Below are positions 43,231-52,155 of a DNA stretch of 64,000 nucleotides, one piece after another (the first letter of the stretch is position 1; each line of letters opens with the position of its first letter). Location: positions 62,001 through 126,000 of the forward strand of contig NZ_AZGE01000002.1 of NCBI RefSeq assembly GCF_001434465.1, read 5' to 3'. This DNA comes from Limosilactobacillus oris DSM 4864. GTDB taxonomy: Bacteria; Bacillota; Bacilli; Lactobacillales; Lactobacillaceae. The position numbers and the translations under genes were made by a program. The notes beneath the pieces were generated by a model. The model made no database searches. It saw nothing but the letters and a program-made list of their open reading frames with translations, and was not told where the DNA came from.

Positions 43231-45402
43231 TCAAATGACGCAGCTTTCACACTGGTTGGCACCAATCTCGTCATTATCATCCGTAAAGGTCCGGATGTAG
43301 TAAATTGACTTGATTCCCTTCTGGTAGGCATAGTGCCGGAGGATATTCAGGTCACGGGTCGTCATCTTGTTGGTCCGGCCATTCTTCCACTCATAGAGGC
43401 CTTCCGGGATGGTTGACCGCATGAAGAGGGTCAAGGACATGGATTGGTCAACGTGTTGCTGTGCGGCGGCATAAGTGTCAATGACCTTGCGCATATCGAT
43501 GTCGTAAGCGGAACGGTAGTAAGGCATCGTGTCATTAGACAGGTATGGCGCTGGGTAGTAGATCTTCCCAATCATCTTTTCTTGCCGTTCTTCGACCCGG
43601 TTGATAATTGGGGTCAGGCTGGCAGTGGAGTCATTGATGTAGGAAGTGGACCCGTTTGGTGCCACGGCGAGACGGTACTCATTGTAGAGCCCGTCCTGCA
43701 TGACCTTTTCTTTGAGGGCTGCCCAGTCGGCTGGCCCTGGGATGAAGATTCCGTGGAAAAGGTCTTTAACGACGTCAGATTGTGGTCCCAAGTCCTTAGT
43801 GGTGTACTTATCGAAGTAGGAGCCATCAGCGTAGCTACTCTTATCAAAGTTATGGAAAGTTTCTTGCCGTTCCTTGGCAATTTCGTTTGAAGCGACTAAT
43901 GACCAGTAGTTGAGCAGCATGAAGTAGACGCCGGTAAATTCGATGGCAACCGGGCTGCCGTACTGGATATGGTTTTTAGCCAGGTAACTGTGGAGCCCCA
44001 TTGCTCCCAGACCAACGGAGTGGGCGAGGGCGTTACCGCGCTTGATACTTGGGACGACGGTAAGGTTTTCAACGTCACTAATGTGGGTTAAGCCCCGCAT
44101 CATGGCACGGACGGAGCGGCCGAAGTCTGGACTATCCATCATGTTAGCGATGTTGGTAGAACCGAGGTTACAGCTGATGTCGGTTCCCAGAGTTTCGTAA
44201 GACTGGTCATCGGCAACCTTGGATGGGACCTGAACCTGGGCGATTTCTGAGCAGAGGTTGCTCATGACGATCTTACCGTCAATCGGGTTGGCCCGGTTAA
44301 CCGTATCGATGTTGATGATGTATGGGTAACCCGATTCCTGCTGGAGCTTACTGATTTCATCTTCCAGGTCCCGAGCATTAACCTTTTTCTTGCGAATTTC
44401 ATCATTAGCGACCAGGTTGTCATACTCTTTGGTAATGTCAACGTAGGAGAAGGGTTTGCCGTAAATCCGTTCCACGTCGTAAGGGCTAAAGAGGTACATA
44501 TCCTCGTCCTTTTCAACTAACTCATAGAACTTATCGGGAACCGTAATCCCAAGGGACAGGGTCTTTAGCCGGATCTTTTCGTCGGCGTTTTCTTTCTTAG
44601 CACCGAGAAATTCAATAATATCCGGGTGGAAGACACTCAGGTAGACCACACCGGCCCCTTGCCGCTGGCCGAGCTGGTTGGAATAGGAGAAACTGTCTTC
44701 CAATAATTTCATAACCGGGACAACCCCACTAGCGGCCCCCTTGATCTTTTTAATTGGGGCGCCAGCCTCCCGCAGGTTGCTGAGGTTGATCCCAACGCCA
44801 CCGCCAATCTTGGAGAGCTGGAGCGCGGAGTTGATAGTCCGGCCAATCGTGTTCATATCGTCAGTAGCCTGGATGGCAAAGCAGGACACAAATTCCCCCC
44901 GCCGTTTTCGGCCGACGTTAAGAAAAGTTGGGGTAGCAGGCTGGTAGCGCTGGTGGATGATTTCGTCCGCCAGGTCCATTGCGAGTTCTTCATCCCCATC
45001 CGCTAGGTAGAGAGCGTTCATTGCGACCCGGTCAATGTAGTTTTCCAGGTAGTATTCCTTGTCATCCGTCCGGAGAGCGTACTGGGCATAGAACTTGTAG
45101 GCTGCCATAAAGGAGTGGAAGTGGAAATCCTGAGCCTTTAAGTAGTCATAGAGCTTGGTCAAAAAGGCTGGGCTGTACTTGTCCACAAAGCCTTCTTCGA
45201 TGTAGTCATTATCTTCTAGCCACTGGAAGCGGTCCGTTAATGAGGCAAACTGCTTGGTGTTGGGCCGGACATTTTGGGCGATGAAATCCGCCAGTGCTTC
45301 CTGGTCCTTGTCCAGTTGGATCTTGCCGTTACGGGGGATATTGACTTCGTTGTTGAGGTCGTAGTATTTAACTTTGGTAATATCAATGTCAGATAAGGCC
45401 AT
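43231..45402 (-). CDS. nrdE: Class Ib ribonucleotide reductase, alpha subunit
   Basis: A 723-residue catalytic subunit reducing ribonucleoside diphosphates. S-C-F-A-I-Q-A (about 172) and the active-site N-L-C-S-E-I (about 386) hold the Cys and Glu residues, and the C-terminal tail ends C-E-S-C-V-I, the pair re-reduced by NrdH. Short N terminus without the ATP cone, as in class Ib. RBS GAAGGAG. It lies between nrdH and nrdF, 79 bases before nrdF. Confidence 0.95.
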   Translation of the reverse strand: MALSDIDITKVKYYDLNNEVNIPRNGKIQLDKDQEALADFIAQNVRPNTKQFASLTDRFQWLEDNDYIEEGFVDKYSPAFLTKLYDYLKAQDFHFHSFMAAYKFYAQYALRTDDKEYYLENYIDRVAMNALYLADGDEELAMDLADEIIHQRYQPATPTFLNVGRKRRGEFVSCFAIQATDDMNTIGRTINSALQLSKIGGGVGINLSNLREAGAPIKKIKGAASGVVPVMKLLEDSFSYSNQLGQRQGAGVVYLSVFHPDIIEFLGAKKENADEKIRLKTLSLGITVPDKFYELVEKDEDMYLFSPYDVERIYGKPFSYVDITKEYDNLVANDEIRKKKVNARDLEDEISKLQQESGYPYIINIDTVNRANPIDGKIVMSNLCSEIAQVQVPSKVADDQSYETLGTDISCNLGSTNIANMMDSPDFGRSVRAMMRGLTHISDVENLTVVPSIKRGNALAHSVGLGAMGLHSYLAKNHIQYGSPVAIEFTGVYFMLLNYWSLVASNEIAKERQETFHNFDKSSYADGSYFDKYTTKDLGPQSDVVKDLFHGIFIPGPADWAALKEKVMQDGLYNEYRLAVAPNGSTSYINDSTASLTPIINRVEERQEKMIGKIYYPAPYLSNDTMPYYRSAYDIDMRKVIDTYAAAQQHVDQSMSLTLFMRSTIPEGLYEWKNGRTNKMTTRDLNILRHYAYQKGIKSIYYIRTFTDDNDEIGANQCESCVI

Positions 45403-45443
45403 GATTAGTAAGTGCTCCTTCTAAAGATTGCTGAAACAATAAG

Positions 45444-45477
45444 CAAACCAGGCACGCTCATGGGTGCGCCTGGTTTG
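45444..45477 (-). terminator. Hairpin between nrdH and nrdE
   Basis: CAAACCAGGC/GCCTGGTTTG, 10 bp perfect, no long T-run. It may partly terminate or protect the nrdH transcript. Confidence 0.6.
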
Positions 45478-45501
45478 AAACGGGGTCGGATATCAAATTA
45501 G

Positions 45502-45723
45502 TTAGGCCAGTGCCTGCAAGCGATCCGGCCGGAAGCCAGAAAAAGCACTGCCGTTAGGTAATTTGACTACTGGGGTGGCCAGAAAACCAGCTGCCTTTAG
45601 CTGGTCAACGTATTCCGGCTGTTCGTCAATATTGTGTTCAACAAAGTTGATTTGGTGCTGTTGCAAAAACTTTTTGGTCATCTTGCATTGGATGCAGTTG
45701 TTTTTAGAAAAAACAGTAACCAT
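45502..45723 (-). CDS. nrdH: Glutaredoxin-like NrdH redoxin
   Basis: A 73-residue thioredoxin-fold protein with active site C-I-Q-C (about 10-13) and the cis-Pro turn A-T-P-V-V (about 50), plus the NrdH tail motif F-S-G-F-R-P-D (about 61). It reduces the disulfide of NrdE using thioredoxin reductase. ATG at 45723 follows GGGAGG; a long frame upstream includes promoter sequence and is not coding. First gene of the operon. Confidence 0.93.
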   Translation of the reverse strand: MVTVFSKNNCIQCKMTKKFLQQHQINFVEHNIDEQPEYVDQLKAAGFLATPVVKLPNGSAFSGFRPDRLQALA

Positions 45724-45766
45724 AATGAAAACCTCCCAGGAAATTAATTCGTAGTTGATGTTACTA

Positions 45767-45794
45767 AGTATAGCTGGAATATCGAAAAAATCAA
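45767..45794 (-). promoter_or_regulatory. Promoter of nrdHEF
   Basis: Minus strand -35 TTGATT (45794-45789), 16-bp spacer, -10 TATACT (45772-45767). Confidence 0.7.
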
Positions 45795-45803
45795 TTAAAA
45801 AAA

Positions 45804-45850
45804 GTACCACATATTGTGAATGACAATCAGTGAAACACAATATGTGGTAC
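45804..45850. promoter_or_regulatory. Two NrdR boxes
   Basis: GTACCACATATTGTGA (45804-45819) and ACACAATATGTGGTAC (45835-45850), each fitting the NrdR core C-x-A-x-AT-x-T-x-G, with centres 31 bp apart (three helical turns), the spacing usual for the ATP/dATP-sensing repressor NrdR. The two are near-perfect inverted copies. Confidence 0.88.
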
Positions 45851-45973
45851 GGAGCACGCTGACTATTTTAGCGTGAAACTTTTTTATTTAATCACTAGAT
45901 AAGTTTTCGGAACTAATTTAATATTATACACTGAATTAGGACGAGATGGCGAAAAATTTGAGGAAAGTTTGCA

Positions 45974-46468
45974 ATGGAAAAAGAACAACAAAAATTTATG
46001 GCGGCGGCCTTAGCTGAGGCCCGGCAGGCAGCAATCTTAAACGAGGTGCCGATTGGGGCAGTCGTGGTTAAGGATAATCAGATCATTGGACGGGGGCACA
46101 ATATGCGGGAGCATTTCCAAGACGTCACCTACCATGCTGAAATGTTAGCAATTATGGAGGCCTGTGAACGACTTCATAGTTGGCGGTTGGAAGATTGTGA
46201 CCTGTATGTGACCCTGGAGCCTTGCATTATGTGCAGCGGCGCCATTATCAATGCCCGGATTGCCAATCTCTATTACGGGGCGGCTGATCCTAAAGCCGGG
46301 GCGGTTGATAGTCTTTACCACCTACTGGCTGATTCACGGCTGAACCACCAGGTCCGGGTAGAGAGCGGAATTATGCAGGCTGAATGCAGTCAGGTGCTAA
46401 AGGAGTTCTTTCGGGCAATTCGGCGGCGGAAAAAGGCCGCCCGCAAAAAAGGTCGGGCAGGAGACTAG
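45974..46468 (+). CDS. tadA: tRNA-specific adenosine(34) deaminase
   Basis: A 164-residue zinc deaminase converting A34 to inosine in tRNA(Arg). Motifs: H-A-E (about 56-58, catalytic Glu) and P-C-I-M-C (about 86-90) with Cys ligands; C-terminal basic tail R-R-R-K-K-A-A-R-K-K. Adenosine start M-E-K-E at ATG 45974 after GAGGAAAG. It precedes the SRP RNA gene, the common Lactobacillales order. Confidence 0.94.
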   Translation: MEKEQQKFMAAALAEARQAAILNEVPIGAVVVKDNQIIGRGHNMREHFQDVTYHAEMLAIMEACERLHSWRLEDCDLYVTLEPCIMCSGAIINARIANLYYGAADPKAGAVDSLYHLLADSRLNHQVRVESGIMQAECSQVLKEFFRAIRRRKKAARKKGRAGD

Positions 46469-46501
46469 CATTTCCGACTGAAGTAGTGTATTATACTAAT
46501 T

Positions 46502-46598
46502 GCCGTAAGGCCTTAGGGCAAGGGTGCGCTTACGAACCGTGTCAGGTCCGGAAGGAAGCAGCACTAAGTTTGATGTGCCTTGTGCTCTAAGTTTGATT
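46502..46598 (+). ncRNA. ffs: Signal recognition particle RNA (4.5S-type)
   Basis: The invariant SRP domain IV segment GTGTCAGGTCCGGAAGGAAG followed by CAGCACTAAG is present (about 46539-46568), and the outer arms CTTAGGGCAAGG and CCTTGTGCTCTAAG pair. The RNA binds Ffh and guides ribosomes to the membrane. A -10 box TATACT is at 46492-46497. The ends are estimated from pairing. Confidence 0.93.
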
Positions 46599-46609
46599 GA
46601 AATTAAAGC

Positions 46610-46644
46610 GGGAGAGCTGTCGTTAGCCACAGCTCTCCCTTTTA
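46610..46644 (+). terminator. Terminator after SRP RNA
   Basis: GGGAGAGCTGT/ACAGCTCTCCC, 11 bp perfect, then TTTTA. Confidence 0.9.
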
Positions 46645-46760
46645 TATTCTTAATTATTCCAAATTTGTTGGGAAGAGCAGAAGTTTTATTATCGAAAATT
46701 AGCAGAAAGCTAGTATAATATTTAAGTAATGTACTAAGAATGAAGAAAGGAAGCCACGCG

Positions 46761-48566
46761 ATGAGTTACCAAGCATTATACCGGGTTTGGCGTCCCCAGC
46801 GCTTTGACGAGCTAGTGGGGCAGCAGGTGGTCACGCAGACCCTGAAGAACGCAATTGTCACCCACCAGATTAGTCACGCTTATCTCTTTGCGGGGCCCCG
46901 GGGGACCGGTAAAACATCTGCCGCTAAAATCTTTGCCAAAGCCATTAACTGCCACCATCTAAAGGATGGCGAGCCGTGCAATGAGTGCGCTATTTGTAAG
47001 GCAATCACGCACGGCCAGCTCAATGATGTGATCGAAATTGATGCCGCCTCAAATAACGGGGTGGAGGAAATTCGGGATATCCGGGATAAGGCCAAGTACG
47101 CGCCGACCCAAGCGGATTACAAGGTTTATATTATCGACGAAGTGCATATGCTGTCGACGGGAGCCTTCAACGCGCTGCTCAAAACGCTGGAAGAACCACC
47201 GGCAAACGTGGTCTTTATCTTGGCAACGACTGAGCCGCACAAGATTCCTTTGACAATTATTTCTCGGGTGCAGCGCTTCGACTTTCGGCGAATTTCTGCC
47301 CAGGACGCTTATGAGCGGATGAAGTATATCTTGGACCAAAAACAAGTCCAGTATGAAGAAAAAGCCCTCTGGGTGATTGCTAACGCGGCCGAGGGCGGAA
47401 TGCGTGACGCCCTGAGTATTCTTGACCAGGTATTATCCTTCAGTGATAACCAAGTCCAGCTCAAGGATGCTCTGACGGTGACGGGGAGTGTTACCAAGCA
47501 GTTGCTGGAAAAGTATTTCTTTGAAGTAACGGCTCACAAAAGTGCCGACGCCTTGAACACGATGAAGGACATCCTTAATGCGGGTAAAGACGGGCAACGC
47601 TTTATTGAGGACTTGATTTCCTTCATCCGGGACGTACTCCTGTACCAAGAATCACCCCAACTCATCATGGTCGAGAGTACGGGACTGACCGACGAGGACT
47701 TCCAGAAGATGAGTGCCGCGGCCCCGGCAACGGTCTTGTACCAGATGATTGACGCGCTTAATGGCATTCAAGAGGAGATGCGGTTCACCACTCACCCCGA
47801 CGTTTATCTAGAAGTGCTGACGGTTAAACTGGGGCAGATCGATGACCAGTCGGCGCCTGCCACCACCTCGGTGCCAGCAAAACAGCCGCAGTCAACTAGT
47901 GCGGACCAGCAGACGATTGCCCAGCTAGAGGCAACGGTTAAACAGCTACAAGCCAAGGTCAGTCAACTACAGGCGGCCCCACCGACGGCCGCCGCGGCAA
48001 AGCCCGTTAAGCAGCCGAGCCAGCCCCGGGTTCAACAACGCAACGTGGAGGTCAAACTCAGTCAGATTAACCCGGTGCTGGGCAAGGCGACCCGGCGGGA
48101 TCTGGTGGAAATCCAGGGGCTCTGGCAGGAACTCCTATCGAAACTCAGCGTTCCCCAGCGGTCGCTGCTCCATGTTTCCAAACCGGTGGCAGCCAGTACC
48201 GGCGGTGTAATTGTTGCTTTCGACTATGCCTTCCTCTTTCAGCAGGCGATGGATGACTCGGCCCTCCTGTCCAGTATGGAACAGGGCTTACAGGAACTGA
48301 CGGGGACCGAACGCAAGGTGGTGTTTGTACCGAAGGATAAGTGGCCGCAAATCAGGCGAGAATATATCCGGGACCACGGACTGGATAAACGCCAACCGGC
48401 TAATGAGGCTCCGGCTCCGACGCCAGCTAGCCAGCAGGATTCGGCGGAGGCGGCCAGTGCTGACCAGCAATCCCCGGCAACCGGCGATTCAGCCGGGCCG
48501 GCTGATCCGGTCAGCAAGGCGGAAGAGCTTTTTGGCAGCGAAATCGTTAAAGTAGAAGATAATTAA
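46761..48566 (+). CDS. dnaX: DNA polymerase III subunit gamma/tau
   Basis: A 601-residue clamp-loader ATPase. Walker A G-P-R-G-T-G-K-T-S (about 43-51), zinc module with four Cys (C-H-H..C-N-E-C-A-I-C, about 62-78), Walker B I-I-D-E-V-H-M, sensor motifs, and a C-terminal region with a coiled coil (about 380-415) and an Ala/Pro/Gln-rich tail that ends E-E-L-F-G-S-E. ATG at 46761 is chosen (M-S-Y-Q-A-L-Y-R-V) over the in-frame ATG seven codons before. First gene of the dnaX-ebfC-recR string. I see no clear slippery frameshift site. Confidence 0.95.
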   Translation: MSYQALYRVWRPQRFDELVGQQVVTQTLKNAIVTHQISHAYLFAGPRGTGKTSAAKIFAKAINCHHLKDGEPCNECAICKAITHGQLNDVIEIDAASNNGVEEIRDIRDKAKYAPTQADYKVYIIDEVHMLSTGAFNALLKTLEEPPANVVFILATTEPHKIPLTIISRVQRFDFRRISAQDAYERMKYILDQKQVQYEEKALWVIANAAEGGMRDALSILDQVLSFSDNQVQLKDALTVTGSVTKQLLEKYFFEVTAHKSADALNTMKDILNAGKDGQRFIEDLISFIRDVLLYQESPQLIMVESTGLTDEDFQKMSAAAPATVLYQMIDALNGIQEEMRFTTHPDVYLEVLTVKLGQIDDQSAPATTSVPAKQPQSTSADQQTIAQLEATVKQLQAKVSQLQAAPPTAAAAKPVKQPSQPRVQQRNVEVKLSQINPVLGKATRRDLVEIQGLWQELLSKLSVPQRSLLHVSKPVAASTGGVIVAFDYAFLFQQAMDDSALLSSMEQGLQELTGTERKVVFVPKDKWPQIRREYIRDHGLDKRQPANEAPAPTPASQQDSAEAASADQQSPATGDSAGPADPVSKAEELFGSEIVKVEDN

Positions 48567-48586
48567 TAGAAAAGGAATGATGGATA

Positions 48587-48895
48587 ATGATGCGCGGAAT
48601 GAATATGCAGCAGATGATGAAGCAGGCTAAGGCAATGCAGAAGAAAATGATGGCCGAACATGAAGAACTGGCTAAGCAGGAATTCATTGGGAAGGCTCCC
48701 GACGACATGGTGACGGCGACGTTCACGGGGGATAACACCCTGGTTGACTTGAAGATCAAGCCGGAAGCAGTTGACCCTGACGATGTAGATATGCTGCAAG
48801 ACCTGGTTGTTGCCGCTATTAATGACGGGATGAAGCAGGTTAATGACGCCACTCAGCAGAAACTGGGCAAGTACACGCGCGGCATGGGGATGTAG
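48587..48895 (+). CDS. ebfC: Nucleoid-associated protein, YbaB/EbfC family
   Basis: A 102-residue DNA-binding dimer. Met-rich N terminus ([14 protein letters not shown]) then the conserved [10 protein letters not shown] core and the C-terminal G-M-G-M. Always between dnaX and recR in Firmicutes. Two ATG in a row leave the exact start open by one codon. Confidence 0.93.
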   Translation: MMRGMNMQQMMKQAKAMQKKMMAEHEELAKQEFIGKAPDDMVTATFTGDNTLVDLKIKPEAVDPDDVDMLQDLVVAAINDGMKQVNDATQQKLGKYTRGMGM

Positions 48896-48900
48896 GCACG

Positions 48901-49500
48901 ATGCAGTACCCAGAACCACTAGCTAAGTTGATTGAGAGCTACACCAAGCTCCCCGGAATCGGCCAAAAGACCGCGACCCGGCTAGCCTTTTATACTTTGG
49001 GGATGCAAGAAGACGACGTGACTAACTTTGCTAAGTCGTTGTTGTCGGCGAAGCGGGATCTTCATAGTTGTAGTATTTGCGGCAACATTACTGAGGATGA
49101 CCCGTGCCCGATTTGTCGGGACAAGACCCGTGACCAGTCACAGATCCTGGTGGTCGAACAGTCGCAGGATATTATGGCTCTTGAGCGGATGCACGAGTAC
49201 CATGGCCTTTACCACGTCCTCCACGGGGTAATTTCACCGGTAGCCGGAACGGGACCTGAAGACATTAACATTGCTAGTCTCCTGAAACGGCTGCAAAAGA
49301 ACGAAGAGGTCAAGGAAGTTATCATCGCGACGAACGCGTCATCTGATGGCGAACTAACGGCCGGCTACCTTGCAAAGTTAATCAAACCGGCTCAAATCAA
49401 GGTTACCCGACTAGCCCATGGCTTGTCAGTCGGGGCTGACATTGACTACGCTGATGAAATGACGTTGTTTAAGGCGGTTCAAGGACGAACGGAGATGTGA
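48901..49500 (+). CDS. recR: Recombination protein RecR
   Basis: A 199-residue RecR: helix-hairpin-helix (L-P-G-I-G-Q-K-T-A, about 18-26), zinc finger C-S-I-C...C-P-I-C (about 57-75), Toprim domain with V-V-E-Q-S-Q-D (about 85) and a Walker-B-like end. It loads RecA at gaps with RecO. Six bases after ebfC. Confidence 0.96.
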   Translation: MQYPEPLAKLIESYTKLPGIGQKTATRLAFYTLGMQEDDVTNFAKSLLSAKRDLHSCSICGNITEDDPCPICRDKTRDQSQILVVEQSQDIMALERMHEYHGLYHVLHGVISPVAGTGPEDINIASLLKRLQKNEEVKEVIIATNASSDGELTAGYLAKLIKPAQIKVTRLAHGLSVGADIDYADEMTLFKAVQGRTEM

Positions 49501-49502
49501 AA

Positions 49503-49751
49503 ATGCTGTTTAAACGTCAGTCCGACCGGGTTAAGCAGGCCCGAAACCAACACTTGCTGGACACGATTTATGATACTAAGGCGAGCTGGGATCACGCCCG
49601 CGAAACCCAGCGGGCCGTTTATGAGGCCAACGTCAGCAGTGAGCTGCGTGACCGGGCAAAGATCCAAGAGCAAAAGTACCTTTACCTATACAACATTGCC
49701 CGGCGGTGTAAGGTGCATGGCAAGTTGAATAAGGGGGTCATCAGTCAGTGA
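49503..49751 (+). CDS. yaaL: YaaL-family (DUF2508) small protein
   Basis: An 82-residue soluble, mostly helical protein of unknown function, conserved between recR and tmk in Firmicutes. It shows the typical A-R-N-Q-H-L-L-D-T-I-Y-D-T-K segment (15-28) and ends with a basic tail. Its TGA overlaps the GTG start of tmk by four bases. Confidence 0.88.
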   Translation: MLFKRQSDRVKQARNQHLLDTIYDTKASWDHARETQRAVYEANVSSELRDRAKIQEQKYLYLYNIARRCKVHGKLNKGVISQ

Positions 49752-50404
49752 GTGCGCAAGTACAGGGAAAATTTATTTCGTTTGAGGGCCCGGATGGAGC
49801 AGGGAAGACCAGTGTCCTCCGGGCGATTCAGCAGCAACTGGTTGACCAGCTGGGTGCCGACCGGGTAATGTATACGCGGGAACCGGGGGGCAACCACATC
49901 TCGGAGCAGATTCGCCAGGTATTATTTAGTCCCGAAAATACGGATATGGATGGCCGGACTGAGGCGTTGCTGTTTGCGGCCGCTCGGCGTCAACATATCG
50001 TTTCAGAAATCGTCCCTGGCTTACGGGCGGGCAAAGTCATCCTGTGTGACCGCTACGTTGATAGTTCGATTGCCTATCAGGGAGCGGGCCGCCACCTCGG
50101 CGAGCAAGTGATTTGGCAGATGAACCAGTTTGCAATCGATGGCCTGCTGCCTGACCTGACAATTTACTTAGACGTCGAATCGGAAGTTGGCTTGCGGCGG
50201 ATTGCCGAGCACCGGGCTGACCAGGTGAACCGGTTGGATGAAGAAAAGCTGGCCTTCCACCAGACGGTGCGGGCCGCCTACCTTCGCCTGTACCAGGCCC
50301 ACCCGGATCGGATCAAACTGATTGATGCCGGCCAGCCGTTGGACCAGGTGATTGCCGCTGTTGCGCAAACAATTCACCAGCGTTTTCCAGACCTATTTGA
50401 ATAA
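49748..50404 (+). CDS. tmk: Thymidylate kinase
   Basis: A 218-residue kinase phosphorylating dTMP to dTDP. P-loop F-E-G-P-D-G-A-G-K-T-S (about 13-23), D-R-Y-V-D-S-S-I-A-Y-Q-G (about 98-109) and the LID region R-I-A-E-H-R-A-D-Q-V-N-R. GTG start overlapping the yaaL stop; no ATG fits better. Confidence 0.95.
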   Translation: MSAQVQGKFISFEGPDGAGKTSVLRAIQQQLVDQLGADRVMYTREPGGNHISEQIRQVLFSPENTDMDGRTEALLFAAARRQHIVSEIVPGLRAGKVILCDRYVDSSIAYQGAGRHLGEQVIWQMNQFAIDGLLPDLTIYLDVESEVGLRRIAEHRADQVNRLDEEKLAFHQTVRAAYLRLYQAHPDRIKLIDAGQPLDQVIAAVAQTIHQRFPDLFE

Positions 50405-50425
50405 CAAACATTAGGGGTGAGTACG

Positions 50426-50749
50426 ATGAAAATGATTATTGCAATTGTTCAATCTAAGGATAGCAACCGCCTGCGGAAGGCCTTCAACAAGGCGGAAATC
50501 CAGGTTACCCAACTATCCACGACCGGGGGCTTCCTTCGGGAGGGCAACGCAACCTTCTTAATTGGGGTCAAGGATGACCGGGTCCAGACGGTTCTCGACG
50601 TAATCAAGAAGAACGCGGAATCGCGGGAACAGTACGTGACCTCTCAAATGCATATCGACGCTGAGGGTGGGTCAGCCTTCCCGGTTAATGTGCGTATTGG
50701 CGGGGCGACCGTTTTCGTATTGCCGATTGAGCAGTTTCTTAAATTTTAA
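50426..50749 (+). CDS. darA: Cyclic di-AMP receptor DarA/PstA (YaaQ)
   Basis: A 107-residue PII-like trimer subunit that binds c-di-AMP. M-K-M-I-I-A-I-V-Q at the start, T-T-G-G-F-L-R-E-G-N (about 35-44) for the nucleotide pocket, and a large flexible B-loop. ATG at 50426 preferred over the GTG three codons earlier because of AGGGGTGA spacing. Confidence 0.93.
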   Translation: MKMIIAIVQSKDSNRLRKAFNKAEIQVTQLSTTGGFLREGNATFLIGVKDDRVQTVLDVIKKNAESREQYVTSQMHIDAEGGSAFPVNVRIGGATVFVLPIEQFLKF

Positions 50750-50762
50750 GCAGGTGATCTAG

Positions 50763-51794
50763 GTGGCAGGCAAACAAGCAACGACAGCCCAGGAACTCCA
50801 GCCAGGCTTAGTTGAACGGCTGAAGAGGGTAATTGATAACCAGGAATTGGCACACGCTTACCTCCTCGTTGGCCCTGCTGGTTCAGGAAAAAGTGAAGTG
50901 GCGCGGTGGTTAGCATTGCACCTCTTTTGCTTGCACCCGCAAAATAACGAGCCCGACTTGACCTGCCCGGAATGCCAACGCATTTTGAGCGGCAACCATC
51001 CTGACGTGGTAGTCGCTGCACCAGAGGGCCGGCAAATTAAAGTTGACCGGATTCGTTACCTTAAAAGCGAGTTTACGAAAAGCGCGATGGAGGGGAGTCA
51101 AAAACTCTTTATCATCCAAGATGCGGAGAAAATGACCACCAGTGCGGCTAACAGCTTGCTGAAGTTTATTGAAGAGCCGGGGCCGGGAACCTACATTTTG
51201 ATGTTGACTAGCAATAAGAGTGCCGTCCTGCCGACGATTCAATCCCGGACCCAGGTATTAGAGATGGCCCCGCTAAAACGGGCGGACCTCCTCGGGGTGT
51301 TGGCTGACCGGGGGATTAGCCACCGCCTTTCACAAGTGGCGGTAGGGCTGACTGACTCGGTAGCAGCAGTCGAGGCGTGGTGTGCGGATGACTGGTTAGC
51401 TAATGCCATCCAGGGAGTGCTCCGGTGGTACCAGCATGCCAGTGCCGGGCAGATGATGGCCTTTGTTGACGTGGCGACGGACCTGGTCAAACTGGCCGGC
51501 CATGACCGGGAACACCAGCAGGTACTCTTGGACTTGATTACCCTCCTCTGGCGGGATACCCTATTGGTGGCGAGCGGAGTGACTGAAACGACCCGTTTAC
51601 ATTTTACGGATGAACTGGAGTTGCTTCGTCAGGTCAGTCAACAGCACTCGCTCAAGCAGCTACTTGCGGTCAGCCAGTTAACGTTGGCCACCCGCCACCA
51701 GCTAGAACAAAACATTAGTTTTCAAAACGTCAGTGAGCAGTTGACGATTCAAATTGTCCAGACTTTGAACGGGAAAACGGGGGCGCGCGCATGA
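50763..51794 (+). CDS. holB: DNA polymerase III delta-prime subunit
   Basis: A 343-residue AAA+ clamp-loader subunit. G-P-A-G-S-G-K-S-E (about 39-47) and a zinc module with C...C-P-E-C (about 58-77). It partners DnaX and HolA to place the sliding clamp. GTG start after CAGGTGATC. It overlaps yabA by four bases (ATGA). Confidence 0.93.
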   Translation: MAGKQATTAQELQPGLVERLKRVIDNQELAHAYLLVGPAGSGKSEVARWLALHLFCLHPQNNEPDLTCPECQRILSGNHPDVVVAAPEGRQIKVDRIRYLKSEFTKSAMEGSQKLFIIQDAEKMTTSAANSLLKFIEEPGPGTYILMLTSNKSAVLPTIQSRTQVLEMAPLKRADLLGVLADRGISHRLSQVAVGLTDSVAAVEAWCADDWLANAIQGVLRWYQHASAGQMMAFVDVATDLVKLAGHDREHQQVLLDLITLLWRDTLLVASGVTETTRLHFTDELELLRQVSQQHSLKQLLAVSQLTLATRHQLEQNISFQNVSEQLTIQIVQTLNGKTGARA

Positions 51795-52150
51795 ACGAAA
51801 ACCAGCAGCAAAATAATATCTACGACAACCTCGCCAAGCTGGGGAGCCACTTGACGGAAATGGGGAACGAACTGGCGGCGTTAAAGTCGCAACTGAACGT
51901 GGCTCTGGCTCAGAATGCTGAGCTGACAATTGAAAATCGCCACCTTCAAGAGGCCATCAAGAAGCTCCGGGACCAGCACGGGGAACAACAACTTTCCACG
52001 GGGCGCCGGACGTTAAATGAGCTTTATCACCAGGGCTTTCACGTTTGCCGAAAACACTTCGGCGAACGCCTCGCCCCCCATGAAAGCTGTATTTTCTGTG
52101 ATGAGGCCATTTTTAGTGGCATGGACGAACAGAGTGGAAGACAGGAGTAA
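51791..52150 (+). CDS. yabA: Replication initiation control protein YabA
   Basis: A 119-residue protein: N-terminal coiled coil (about 8-65) for tetramerisation and a C-terminal zinc cluster H-V-C...C-I-F-C (about 86-107). YabA binds DnaA and DnaN and limits re-initiation of replication. Confidence 0.94.
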   Translation: MNENQQQNNIYDNLAKLGSHLTEMGNELAALKSQLNVALAQNAELTIENRHLQEAIKKLRDQHGEQQLSTGRRTLNELYHQGFHVCRKHFGERLAPHESCIFCDEAIFSGMDEQSGRQE

Positions 52151-52155
52151 GTGTG

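Noticed and set aside
46524-46718. Small open frames across the SRP RNA gene
   Set aside because: They overlap the conserved RNA and its terminator and show no coding signs.
46761-48566. Programmed frameshift in dnaX producing a short gamma form
   Set aside because: No A-AAA-AAG type slippery sequence with a following hairpin was found in the reading frame.
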